Assembly (NCBI RefSeq): GCF_037392515.1
Contig: NC_090281.1
Span: 54,166,753-54,230,752 of the forward strand
DNA from: Haliotis asinina
Lineage: Eukaryota; Mollusca; Gastropoda; Lepetellida; Haliotidae
DNA: 64,000 nt
Reading direction: 5' to 3'
Shown piece after piece: positions 33,170 through 44,440 of the stretch. Within the stretch, counting starts at the first letter, position 1. Each line of letters opens with the position of its first letter. Under the pieces are notes generated by a model. The model was given only the letters and a program-made list of their open reading frames with translations. It did not search any database and was not told the origin of the DNA. The translations under genes and the position numbers were made by a program.

Positions 33170-33650
33170 TTTCTCGCGGATGTAGATTGGTTAAACAACA
33201 GCGAGTAAGTGTGGTGTTTTGCCACTTTGGCAATATTCCAACGACGGGGACCCGTGAAGGTCCCGGGGTAGAATAGGCCTTCAGCAACCCATGCTTGCCA
33301 TAAAAGGCGACTCAGCTTGTCGTAAGAGGCGACTAACGGGATCGGGTGGTCAGGCTCGCTGACTTGGTTGACGCGTGTCATCGGTTCCCAATTGCGCAGA
33401 TCGATGCTCATGTTGTTGATCACTGGATTGTCTGGTCCAGACTCGATTATTTACAGACCGCCGCCATATAGCTGTAATATTGCTGAGTGCGGCGTAAAAC
33501 TAAACTCACTCACTCACTCACTCACTCCAACGACGGGTCTCAGAAGTGGGCATAAGACATAGTATTTAAGTGGGGACTCGAACACTGGCGCTGAACATAG
33601 CGTGCCAACACTTGAACAACTAGGCTACACTACCACTCCGTTTACATGCA
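33170..33650 (-). mobile_element. SINE-B copy interrupted by SINE-A
   Basis: On the minus strand the tRNA-like head is GTGTAGCCTAGTTGTTCAAG with B box GTGTTCGAGTCCCCAC near 33590. The body passes CCCACTTCTGAGACCCGTCG and resumes after the SINE-A insertion (33249-33526) with TTGGAATATTGCCAAAGTGG. The insertion fixes the relative age: SINE-B is older. Confidence 0.65.
33238..33537 (+). mobile_element. SINE-A, full length, with 11-bp target duplication
   Basis: The best copy in the window: head GACCCGTGAAGGTCCCGGGG, GAATAGGCCTTCAGCAACCC, full core, and tail AAACTCACTCACTCACTCAC. It is flanked by CCAACGACGGG at 33238-33248 and 33527-33537. It uses a SINE-B element as its target. Confidence 0.92.
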
Positions 33651-33762
33651 GAAACCAGTAGCAACCTTTCCTTCTATACCTAAATGGCTGTATACTATGA
33701 GAGAATGAGTGTGCACTGTACAAACAAATATTATTGAAGACGCTTATTTTCTTCCAAACAGA

Positions 33763-33856
33763 GTTGGAAACACCTGCCTGACTGGTTCTCTGAAGTCGTC
33801 CTACCTCTACTGGATGTCAAGACTTTCTGTCCCCACGACGAATATTTCACATCATT
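33763..33856 (+). CDS. candidate internal exon of an unknown gene
   Basis: A good acceptor (TATTTTCTTCCAAACAG) followed by an open frame SWKHLPDWFSEVVLPLLDVK then TFCPHDEYFTS, ending at a GTGAGT donor. Composition is protein-like, but I recognise no family, and no flanking exons were found on this strand. Confidence 0.25.
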
Positions 33857-34048
33857 GTGAGTCGGTGCTCAGATTCCAAGTGGAGTGCAGCTGGAAACGA
33901 CAAAGGGCAAACCAGTAACCTAATCCCAGTCGCCGAACCCGAAACAAAGGGTTAAAGCTATTGAAAACACCTCAATCACAAGTGTTTGCACAGAGACATG
34001 TTTTCTGATTCAGCGTGAGCCAAATAAGACCTGGCAATATTCTATATT

Positions 34049-34073
34049 GAAACGAAACGAAACGAAACGAAAC
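34049..34073. repeat. (GAAAC)5 microsatellite
   Basis: Five perfect pentamers. Confidence 0.9.
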
Positions 34074-34834
34074 AGAAATATCTTTCAATAATTACAGATT
34101 TATTTATGTAAGACAATATTATTAAAACATAATCATCGGCTAATACAGGACAGGTGTGACGCAGGAATGTAAATTTAAAATTACAAGTTAAACCCAAAGC
34201 AACATAGGTGACATAGATCATTCAATACAAATGAATTAAAACAAACTGTTGTCCCCGGACGGGAATGTTGTAAATTGTGATGTGCTTATCACTGCTCATC
34301 GCATTCGTGACTCACTCGTGTTATTCTTTGATTACAGTCTGTTTGCCGTGAAAACGTACCGATGAATGTCTCTTTAAACAAAAAAGTAAATCGGAAAAAG
34401 TGAACTTAAGATTGCAGATTCATATAATTTTACCTTTCCAATTCAACATTTAATTCTCAGTATTTTATTGAACTTAGGATGAAAGTTGTTTAACAAACGA
34501 TAATAATTTCAAATCACTTTCTTTGTTTGTGTTACAAGGGGGTATGCACATTAAATTAAACGCCGAGAAGAAGTTGGGTTGGTCTATGTTAACGCTCATC
34601 ACGTACCGCACGTGCTATTGTTTCACTGTTCTAACTGCTGCGCTTACCCCCTGGCAATACAGACCAGTAATAACGATTTGAATTTAAGAACGTTTGTTAA
34701 ACAACTTTTATCCAAAGTTGAATGAAATTCTAAGACTTAAATTTTCATTTGTCGAGATAAAATTACGTGGATTCGAAATATTAATTTCACTATGTCTGGT
34801 TTACTTTTTGTTTAAAGTGAGAATTCATCTCAAC
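34074..34834. other. no recognisable feature
   Basis: AT-rich sequence with no supported exons or repeats. Confidence 0.4.
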
Positions 34835-35045
34835 ATGAGGCACCACCATCACATTCACCAATACATGGCGCACCACCACCTGCATTACATGGATACACAA
34901 CAACATCCACCAATGCATGGAACACCACCACCACATGCACCACTACATATAGACACCACAGCCACCGATGCATAATGCGGTCCCGATACATGGGACGCAA
35001 CACAGCCACCACTAATTACGACACAACTACATCTACCACTACACC
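34835..35045. repeat. imperfect CAC/ACC-rich low-complexity tract
   Basis: About 210 bp dominated by CACCAC, ACATGG and CACTACA words. It reads as His/Pro/Thr-rich peptides in several frames. No regular period is kept, and no splice sites favour a coding reading. Confidence 0.6.
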
Positions 35046-35061
35046 ACTGGAACACCCAAAC

Positions 35062-35188
35062 CTCATCTATCACTGTATGGATGTCATCATCAAGATATGG
35101 TGCTATGGTGGACACTGATGGTGTATGGTGTTTTAGCCCATCATGTTCAGTGGTGGGTTTGTCCATTCTTTCCTCGAGCAACCTCGTT
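35062..35188 (-). CDS. candidate internal exon of an unknown minus-strand gene
   Basis: Minus strand: the acceptor-like ACACATCTTTAG is followed by one base and 42 codons (TRLLEERMDKPTTEHDGLKH, then HTPSVSTIAPYLDDDIHTVI) to a GTTTGG donor-like site. Acidic and Ser/Thr-rich, as in a cytosolic tail; no family recognised. Confidence 0.2.
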
Positions 35189-35892
35189 CTAAAGATGTGT
35201 TGTGATGCGACATGCATCCTAGAAAAACAAAGTAGGATCGTACCTTTTGAATGAATTAAATCTCTCGATTTGGATGAATTTGACATTAGAGGAATATGCA
35301 TTTGAAACCACAATATTGACACCTAGGTAATTTACAAAGTACATATGACATACTCCCAGTTTTGCGATATTCTAAAAAAAACCAACATTATAACTTTAAA
35401 CACATGACACGTTTTATTGATAACTGTACTTGTTTTTTATTCTTTATACCACGTTTCAGAGCTAATTCTTGCGCCTAGTCAGCTATTTTTTCCAGATGAT
35501 AAGATGTTATATTTACTAGTCAGTGTTTAGGATACCTCTTGGCTATATTTCCAGCTACATGTACAACCAACCTTCACTAATTGTCACAACGCTTCACTCA
35601 CTCACTCTCTCAGCTATTCTGGACGTACACTGAAGTATTTTGATCTGTTTCGAAAGCGTGTTAACAAGACGCTGCCAGGTGTAATGAAGGTTTCATTTAG
35701 ATTGGTTTTATATTAAAACTGTCCACAAGATATAACGACCGACAAAACCCTGATTGTCACCTAATTGTGTGAAAGTCGTTGGTGGGTTTCAGATGACTTT
35801 AGTAAGACAATTCCCATTGTCTAATGTTCTACATGTTCTAAAATGAACACAGACTGCCACATGACGAACGGAATCGCCGTACTTCAAACTTA

Positions 35893-36090
35893 ATGGGAAT
35901 GTGTGCAGACATAATATAGTTGAACATCAGATGCAATGCATTTGTACACAGTTTCCACCAGGTCAACTCCGTTCGCAACCAGACGAAACTCGACCGCATT
36001 ATGTTCGTAGTTACTTTGGTATTCCGTACAAATATTCTCAAAACCAAATGAATTGTTCTTAAGAAGTTTGTACTGCATTTCTACTCGGTT
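35893..36090 (-). CDS. candidate exon of an unknown minus-strand gene
   Basis: Minus strand: a strong acceptor (GCGCTCTTTCAG), then NRVEMQYKLLKNNSFGFENI, SNYEHNAVEFRLVANGVDLV and YKCIASDVQLYYVCTHSH, reaching a stop at 35890. The 3' boundary is uncertain; a splice may precede the stop. The Cys and aromatic pattern could fit an extracellular domain, but I cannot name one. Confidence 0.3.
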
Positions 36091-36179
36091 CTGAAAGAGC
36101 GCAATGGATTCTCATCAAGCTCTACTCGTTGTGCGTTTATGTAAGTCTCACACAGGTCTTACTATGTCAACACCGTGTG

Positions 36180-36453
36180 CATTACGATATGAGAGAGTGA
36201 GTGAGTTTAGTTTTACGCCGAACTCAGCAATATCCCAGCTATATGGCGGCGGTCTGTAAATAATCGAGTCTGGACCAGACAATCCAGTGATCAACAACAG
36301 GAGCATCGATATGCGCAATTGGGAACCGGTGACATGTGTCAACGAAGTTAGCGAGCCTGACCACCCGATCCCGTTAGTCGCCTCGTACGACAAGCATGGG
36401 TTGCTGAAGGCCTATTCCACCCCGGGACCTTCACGGGTCTCATTACGATATGA
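36180..36453 (-). mobile_element. SINE-A, full length, with 13-bp target duplication
   Basis: A reverse-oriented complete copy from GTGAGTGAGTTTAGTTTTAC to CCCCGGGACCTTCACGGGTC, flanked by CATTACGATATGA at 36180-36192 and 36441-36453. The minus-strand candidate exon ends about 90 bp away. Confidence 0.92.
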
Positions 36454-36559
36454 CACGATAGGGTATGCAGACCTGCGTTTTTAACATGTTCTCCATTTGG
36501 GATAAATATTTCTGAACAAACATGAACAAATTTGCAGCTATCAGCATACTGAATGCTTA

Positions 36560-36800
36560 TTTCCTGCATTTTTTATTGGAAGCAGAAGACGAGTACAATG
36601 GGTTGGTAGAGCAAGAAAGGAGAAACGAAGAAGAACTTGTTGGGTGGAAAACTGGCTTGAACCTGAGAGGCCAACAGCTGTGGAACATGTCATCAACTGA
36701 CACAAGATCTCCGCCTTGATGATCATGAGTCAATTTCTTGAGAATCACCCCACCCATGTTTCATGAAATTCGTGAATGCATCACCCCTTCATTAAATAAG
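36560..36800 (+). pseudogene. PIF/Harbinger-like transposase fragment
   Basis: Plus-strand pieces read RRTCWVENWLEPER, comparable to the RRxxWVRxWLxRR segment of Harbinger nucleases. Further on, in another frame, LRITPPMFHEIRECITPSLN resembles the LRMxPexFxeLLxxvxPxI block. Frames are broken, and nothing of the catalytic core is seen. Confidence 0.5.
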
Positions 36801-37556
36801 ATTTCTTTCTTGGTCCACCCTCATATTTTTGTGGAGGCATGGTGATGTCGATGTTTCCATCTTGAAACTGATAACGGAAATAAGAATGGGCTGGGTACTT
36901 ACAGAAGTCGAACCAGGACATGTGCAGGTTAAGATCGTGGTAGGTCTAATTCAGAACGGATATAAAGTGACTAAAGACGGGTTTGAACTGCTTGAAAACG
37001 TTGTTCACATGGGGTGAAGGTGCATTTCTTCCCAGCCCAGGTAATACCACAGGTGACATACTGACAAATATTTATGATCAAACGAGCATCATAATTTATA
37101 TAACCATTACACCTTCTATCCCGTTCAATCTCATTTTACAGTTATTGTTAATACAGGTCAGGACGCCCTAAGAACTACAAATGTGCCTTGGTGTGCCTCG
37201 GGCCTACCAACAGGTAGCATGGCCGGACCAACAGACCTCCGTCGTTCGTTCGTATGTGCGACAAAACTAGACTTGTTGAGAGGACCGCTGATTTGTCCCA
37301 ATGTCTTGGTAGTGGTGTGTTTTTACCAACAGTTCTGACTTCTTGTGCCGTTGACGAGCATCTTTGATTCGCTCCCCTACTTTGACCTGGCATACCTGTC
37401 CCAAACACCATCAACTTTAATTCAGTCAGTTCGATTCCGAATTTATCTCAATGCATATGAGCCAAGTTTCCAAATTTTGTCCATGTTGTGGACAGGTATC
37501 TAATGCTATGTATCTAACACATAATCTAATGATGCTTATATGAAGTATTGACAAAA
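36801..37556. other. no supported gene
   Basis: May contain further decayed Harbinger sequence, but I could not confirm motifs. The minus ORF 37175-37414 is unassigned. Confidence 0.35.
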
Positions 37557-38745
37557 ACTCCCAGCAACATCCAACAGTCTAAAACGTCTTATTGAGCGAG
37601 TTAATTGTGAGCTTCTGAATGTATCAAAAGTGATTAAGAGTTATCTGACAGCCCCCTTTGAATGGCTACAACACGACCGAATTTATCATTTCTCATTTAA
37701 GGGAGCACTATCAACATTAAAAGAATGTTACATCAATACGTTTATGCATAAAAAGTAACATGTAAACAAATTATAGGGGGCAGCTGTACCCCTGCTTCCC
37801 CGACCCTGTACAGCCACAGCTTAGACGCAGTTATCGGCAGTGAAGCATAGTTTTCTAACACTTTGGATGATGTTTCATCAACTATTTTAGGCATACTTTA
37901 GACGCTTTCATAAACCATACCATTGAAATTTAGTTCCTTTTCGATACTGTATGAAACATTTGACATCAAATGAATTGTTTGTTTACATACTTACTTGTTT
38001 ACAAACAATGTCCTCTGCTATGTATGAGTAGTAAAACTGCAATAGCGGCCATTTTGAATTCTGGGTAATATGAAATAATTCCATATAACATGCTGTCAGT
38101 CTAGAAGTAAACAGGAAACAAAAACACTTGATTCTAGTTACAAGAATAATGTAAACTTTCAATAAATAAATCACCACCACACATTTCCATGAAAAGTCGG
38201 AGAATCGCTAAAATCCTCTGTCTCAAAGAATATGCTGTAAAACATTATATGACCACGACATGACCATACAAAATTACTTGTTTTGTGCCCAAGCCACCAC
38301 TCTAGAAGAGACAAGTGTCAAAAAACATCAAAGTATCAACATTGGATGTAAATGGACACATTCGGTGTTAAGTTTTATGTAAATTTAACTGCCGAGAAGG
38401 CAACCCACGACAATTCAAGATGGCGTCCAAAATGGGGACAATTTTGATTATTTTCAAAAGCAAAAATATGTCAAACAAATTTTGCATCCATTAGTAATAC
38501 ACAAGAGTCAAAATGAAAGTAATCAGATTGATAGTAGTAAAACTATCCATGATTAACTTTGAGATGTTGTCGGGCAGCAAACCAAATGTCATGAAGATGC
38601 TCACAGACCCCCACCACATAAAATGGCCCGTTAAAGAACCTGAAACCACAATCTGAGAGTATTACAGGCCTTTTCATGAGCCCAAGACATCCTACTAACT
38701 GAAAATAGTGTCAAACCAAATCAGTACTGGGGAGGCTATGAAATC
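37557..38745 (-). repeat. long dispersed repeat D, copy 2 (inverted)
   Basis: The reverse complement of 30319-31384 over its length, plus roughly 250 bp of extra internal sequence near 38196-38440 that copy 1 lacks. The two copies are 6.2 kb apart and could form a long stem in a read-through transcript. Confidence 0.75.
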
Positions 38746-38984
38746 CTATTTCTAGGCCCATTTTGAGATTCTCCCCCCGGACTATAAGTATTTGTTTGAA
38801 TTACTTCCGAGTTTTGACAACGAGTAAAGCGTTTCACGTGTTTTACACGTTGGTCTTTTAATTCACAAACTGTACTAGCAAATAAAGAAACTGTGCATTG
38901 TCATAAATATTTCAAAGTTGCATATAATTTTAATGGTGGGATCATGAGACAATAACAAGTCGGGAGAATTTCAGTTGAAAAGTC

Positions 38985-39660
38985 AATCACAATGACGTCA
39001 CGAGTCTACAAGCGGGACAGGGGTCAAACCACCATGTCACAAGCTCAATAACGGGGATGTCCACCAGCGGCGTCGAGAACAGCAGTGCAAGGGAGGCTTG
39101 TAGGATGTCACGCCAGATTCTCACCAGTTCTTTTGCAAAGTCAAGGACGTTTTCTGGCGGATGAGGAAGTAGACGTCGATCCATCTCGTCCCAAACATGC
39201 TCTATTGGGTTGACATCTCTCCACCAAAACAAGGGTATGCGGTCATGATTTCGGCACCACATTCGGCGAGCTTGTCGATGACGTTGTGTCCGGATAGGTC
39301 GTATGGCGGGACGTCGTGGTCTGATCCCGTGACGACGTAAACGTTGTCGAAGTGTGTTGGGGTGAATACGGCGTAGACCTGGGATGGTCCGACCAGTCAT
39401 CACTGCAGTCTAAGACCTGTAATGGGCTACCTTTATCCATCTGTCCTGTCTTGGCGTTGTTGCATGTGGATGTCTAGAACGCGGCCGATGGATGACGTCA
39501 TTTCTGTTTTGGTAGCGTCTCACCAGAGTGGAAATGGTGTTTCGGTGGCAGTGGAGATATGCAGCCACTTGTCGTTAAGACATGCCCCCACGGACCATCC
39601 CAATGGCCTCATGACGTTGTGCAGACGTTAGCCTTGACATACTATGCGTTTCAACAGCCG
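38985..39660 (-). mobile_element. Tc1-like transposon derivative, internally deleted
   Basis: From 39637 on the minus strand the start resembles a Tc1 helix-turn-helix region (LTSAQRHEAIGMV). Further in, IHPNTLRQRLRRHGIRPRRP is the usual Tc1 linker. At about 39210 the sequence jumps to the end of the catalytic domain (RDVNPIEHVWDEMDRRL) without the first two catalytic Asp segments. A stop and frame changes also break it. It differs from the 57-kb Tc1 family and is closer to the 8.2-kb one in style. Confidence 0.75.
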
Positions 39661-39899
39661 TTTCGCAAGGGCAGTATTTGTGATTTCCAAAAGGGCAGTA
39701 TTGTAAGGCATTCATTTGCTCCCGGAATGCACGTGCAACAATATATTGCGCATCTCAAGAACGAAATCACTGACGTCACGGAACGTAGCACGTGCATGCA
39801 TGTTGGAAACATGTCTCTAACCTTTTGACTTTAATTTCTTATGTGTCTACCTAGGTTTGATAAATTTTTATTTAGTTTTTTTTATGCACAGTTTCTTTA

Positions 39900-40260
39900 T
39901 GTACCTAGTATATATCAAGCTCAGACATATCGTCTAAGAGGTGGTCACGTTCCTTTACAATGCCTTTGCTTGAATTTAGTGACCTGTGGACAGATACGTA
40001 AACAGGGAGTCCAGCAAAAGTATCAACAGATAGCAAGTTGGTAGCTTGCTGTCTTTTGGTGCATTCAGTTAGAAATGATCCAAACCTCATCCGTTGGATG
40101 TTCTTAACATCTCCTGCAATACCATACACTCCTTTTGAAATCACAAATGAATTCAATTTGATAGGTTGCTTGTCCACAGATTCGAGAACCAGAAATATCG
40201 ACCAGTACTCAACTTGTGTAAGATGTATACAGCCTTCATCAGCACCATGATCTGTGTCAA
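39900..40260 (-). pseudogene. LINE ORF1 fragment
   Basis: The minus-strand ORF 39905-40177 and its upstream extension read KLNSFVISKGVYGIAGDVKN, then GSFLTECTKRQQATNLLSVD and VSVHRSLNSSKGIVKERDHL. The KG..GIAG...K...R...GS.L.EC.K..Q..NLL and H.SLNSSKG pattern is what I know from ORF1 of APE-type LINEs in invertebrates. A 90-aa frame remains, without zinc knuckles. Confidence 0.55.
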
Positions 40261-40559
40261 GTTGACGCTTTTTCCAAGGGGATTTTAAGAGCCATGTTTA
40301 AGTATTAAAGATTCATCACCCCAGCTCCACACCTAGCACAGAGTATCATAAAGACAATGCTATATACAAGTGGATCTCCGACTTGCAAAACCAAGGATAC
40401 TGAGATGATGTACTCCAGCAGAAGGATTAAACAATTACTCCGTCTACTACATTGGCCCATGAGCAATCGCCTTCTGGCACCAGCATCTAGGCAAATTATA
40501 TCAAATTTGAAAAATCATATATCATACGATATATACTCAAAATCAAACATGTCAATATG

Positions 40560-40960
40560 TGTCCAGTAAATCCAAGCCAAATAGTCAGAGCATAGCCAGC
40601 CGATTGGTTGAACCGGGCCCATTCAACCACCCGTCTAAGTGAAGTCAGGGCCGAAGTGGTGTCTTGGACACAGTTCCTGGAACCAATGCCCTCAACCACC
40701 AGGACACAAGAAAATATGCCCCCGGTCCCACACCGGGTGGTTGGCGAGCTCTTAGCGTTACCCAGCACCCACCACGCGGAGGTGGTTCTCCACCTGTGCC
40801 ACAAGGAAAACATCTGCAAGACATCCCATGATGGACGTGAGTGTTCAACATCTTCATCTGATCCTGCTCATTGTCATCCCCCGTTCGCTTTACATTCCCC
40901 ATGGTATCTGTTTCTGCAGATATTATCAGAAGACCTTCGGAATCCTGTACATATCATGTA
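40560..40960. other. GC-richer segment with overlapping ORFs, unassigned
   Basis: This segment is clearly richer in G+C than its surroundings and is open on both strands (plus 40608-40961, 117 aa; minus 40496-40819 and 40645-40902). No family or splice pattern decides the strand. It may be an unrecognised repeat or a relic of a coding region. Confidence 0.3.
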
Positions 40961-41573
40961 ATTGTGCAAACATTTCTATCAGTTGCAGAATTATTGACAT
41001 TGAGCAGCATAACAGCAAAAAATAAAAACAGTGGAATATTGATACGGAGCAATGACACATCCTTCATTAGCCTTTGTGCACGATTAATGACTGTCCGTAT
41101 TGAGTATATCGATTGGAAACAGAACGTTTTCTATGTGCATTTCTGAGTTCGTCACACTTTAAATTCATGCTCTGTGGCTTTTGCATAAAGACAGTAGTAT
41201 TGACAGGTTTGTATAAAGACAAGTGATATTGACAGATTTGCGACCAGGCTTGGATCCAATTGTTGTTCATGAATTTATTTTCCTGGGTACATGTTTTATT
41301 GACCAATCGGTTGTAAGCGAAGTGACATCAGAGAAATTTGGCTTCCATGAACCATACACAGCTGCGTGTTGAGGGATACGGAAGTGTCTGTGCAGTGGAG
41401 AAGGCATTGAAAATATCCAAGAGAAGGTAATTTCTATGCATTAGCATAAATCAAATTTTATGCGTACATATTTATGTACCTTATGTAAAGGTGATTGTAA
41501 AATGATACTCATATGGAAGACAATTTTGTTTCCTAATTACATATATACTCAGTATAAGGTATACACTGTTGAC

Positions 41574-41650
41574 TGGATTATTTACAGACCACCGCCATAT
41601 AGCTGGAATATTGCTGAGTGTGGCGTAAAACTAAATTCACTCACTCACTC
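41574..41650 (+). mobile_element. SINE-A 3' end
   Basis: CCGCCATATAGCTGGAATAT, GTGTGGCGTAAAACTAAATT and a CACTCACTCACTC tail. 5'-truncated to about 75 bp. Confidence 0.8.
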
Positions 41651-42012
41651 GGTTCATTATCAGAAGTGTGGTCTTGCGTAAGACTCACACCAATCCCTCC
41701 TATATCATTCCTTCAGAACATATAGATAATGAAATTTTCTGTATTTTTCGTGATCTATTTTTTTTTCCATTTTAGCATTGGTAGATGGACTCGTGTCATG
41801 TTCAAATGCATATAGTATATTCCTATCAGAACAGATTTCATCCTGAAGAATTATAACATCATTCGGAAGACAGTGACAGATCGACCAGAATCTGAAAAAG
41901 ACGATCGATTCTGGAATATATCATGCTTGTTGTGACGTGACAGCTGATGGTTATGCAATTAACGGATTAGCGTGGTGTCAACAAGTTTATCGCATTGTCC
42001 TGAGACTTAATT

Positions 42013-42107
42013 ATGTTATGTTCTAATTCTCTTCGATCAAACGAACATAAAATATTTATTTATGTCTAACAAAATACTTCGCATGGGTAATGACTACCGC
42101 AGCTCAC
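42013..42107 (-). mobile_element. terminal fragment of the DIRS-type element
   Basis: About 90 bp nearly identical to the left end of the DIRS-type fossil at 55762-55845 (TTCTAATTCTCTTCGATCAA; AATACTTCGCAT; TACCGCAG). A solitary piece with no coding part, lying just outside the left end of the LINE array. Confidence 0.65.
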
Positions 42108-42283
42108 AGGCGAGCAGGTTCATTAACGCAGAGTATACATAGAGCCGACAGAGTATTATTATACCATCTCGTCTGCACCTTCAACCTGTACCTGGAAAAC
42201 AAGCAAATTCAACACCAGAAAAAACTGCTTACACATATATGAAGTATACTACAGACGTTCCTGCAATACTAGCTTCATTATAT

Positions 42284-44440
42284 TATTATTAATATTTTAC
42301 AGAGTAAGATTGAAATGCAGCAGAGAGGGTTTGGGTGATCCTGGCACAGTCAGGCTGGTCAAGCTCATCATCAGCTCAGGGTCCTCGCCCCCTCTACACG
42401 CAGCCCAGACAGCGAATGGGACTTCTCCCAGGAAACACTGCCTAGTCGAACCCACCAAGAACTTTTCGGAGACTATGGAGGCTCCCCATCACTGCAGCCT
42501 TCTGCATTACCCAGATTGTCAGAAGGGCTGTGCTCCCGGTGGAGAACCCGGGCACTCTCCTCATCTGTGCTAACAGATCAGGAGGTACCAAACCAAGGGC
42601 ACCGAGAACAATGGGGAGCCTGATGACAGAGTACTTGGGATGCAAGCGAGACATTTCAAGGGCGAGGTCCGCATATTTATCATGCTTTTCCTGAATCCTG
42701 CCAATCACACTGCTGTCAAAAGGGACAGAAAATTCTATGATATAAATAATTTCTTTGGTTTTATCAAAAAGGACAAGATCAGGTTTGTTAGCTGGAATTC
42801 GTCTCAGGCTGTATATTGGCCTATTCCAGAGAAGCTTAAAAGCATCATTTTCCAGGACGCCCTGGACATGTTCAGGGTCGTACCATGGATGGACCTCGGA
42901 GTCAAAGCCACAGGCATGGCGGAGACGATAGTAAAAGCAGCGAGCCATGCCATCATGTCTTTTAAGATATGCTGTTTGTGCCAAGGAAGGGCATCCACTG
43001 ACAAGGTGTTGGACAGTCTCTGTAAATTGATTGCAAAGACGACATTTCATATTGATATTTTCTTTAAGAATAACATTCTGGTGATTGCGAGTGGGAAGTG
43101 ACTGGTCCTGAGCAGCAAAAAGGAAGCCCTCAGTTTCACATTTGAGACCAGCCGACTTCATCCAGGCGAAGGAGTCAGTTGGATTGCTGTTCTGTTCCAC
43201 ACACTGCATGTACACTCGGTGCAATGGCTTCTCAGACAGTTTCTCTCCGACTCTGGGCAGACTTGGTGAAGGACTTCACCTGGTTTACTCCCATCACTTT
43301 ACCGTCCAGCAGTACATCGCCATCAACAAAATCAACTTCAAACTTCAAATTGTGTCCAACAACCTTGGCACGCTTAAAATAGCTGTGGAATTCCTTGCTT
43401 TCATCATGAGTCTTGACGTGCTTCACCAGAAGATCATCCGATAAATAAATGTGTGCAAACGTACACAATAAAATTCTGTCATGAAGAGCTTCCACATTAA
43501 TCAAACCCCTTCCTCCCGAATTGATTGGCATATATAAACGATTAAGACAGGAACGAGGGTGGTGTGCTCTGTTATCAGACATGATCCTTCTGGTCAGGCG
43601 GTCAAGACTCTGGATGTCTTGTTTTGTCAAATCAACTACTCCAAAGGAATAGGAGAGGACTGGCACAGCAAAAGTATTGGTGGCTTTGACCTTGTTTCGA
43701 GCATTTAGCTCTGAGCTCCAGATTTTCTTTAAACGAGATTTATACTCGGCCCGAAGTTTATCTTGAATCTGGGCATTCTGGAGCTTGTCTCGAACTTGCA
43801 TTCCAAGATAGGTGTAGGCCTGATCTTCCACAAGATGCTCAATAACTCCTCCCCCTTGTAACCTGACCGATCCATCATTAGTTACCTTGCCACGTTTCAA
43901 ATGAAGAGTATTACATTTGTCGAGTCCAAAAGTCATGCCAATATCATTAGAGAAGGACTCGACAAGGAGAACCTGTTCTTTCAAATTGGTCTCTCCTTTG
44001 GCAAGGAGCTCGATGTCATCCATGTAGAGGAGATGAGTAAGAGGTGTTGGGGATCTGTGCTGAGGAGGCCCGGGATGATAACCTTCCTCCCTATTGAGCA
44101 GAAAACTCAAAGGATTTAGAGACAGACAAAAAAGCAAAGGACTAAAGGAGTCCCCCTGGAAAATTCCCCTTCTGATTGGAATAGATTTTTGAGATGTTGT
44201 GACCAAGATATTCTTGGTCGGGTTCTGTGCCTTCCCCTGGGGCAAGTCCCATCTCCAGTATGGTTTGTGTTACTACCGGAGGAAGGCTGACTGGGCTGCG
44301 GAAATGAAAGATGGAGTTTTCCTTGGCTGTCTGTAACCCAGTGTGAAACCAGCTTCGGGGGGTCAGCCCTAACTGGGTGATGTATGTTTGGTTCAGGGAA
44401 TAAAATTCCCCTATCTAGGCCCACCGCGAAGAGGCGTACA
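42284..44440 (-). mobile_element. array unit 1
   Basis: ORFs on the minus strand: 43232-44245 (337 aa; RT from RGIFQGDSFS through YMDD to the connector) and 42442-43224 (260 aa; CCHC knuckle and RLE). They are separated by an 8-bp deletion at about 43245 relative to units 3-7 that shifts the frame. The leader 44160-44440 replaces the RT N-terminus. This unit is nearly identical to unit 2 but has a diverged 3' end (AGAGTAAGATTGAAATGCAG). Confidence 0.88.

Noticed and set aside
34694-34975. His/Pro-rich 93-aa ORF
   Set aside because: It is driven by a CAC/ACC low-complexity tract that is open in several frames, and lacks splice support.
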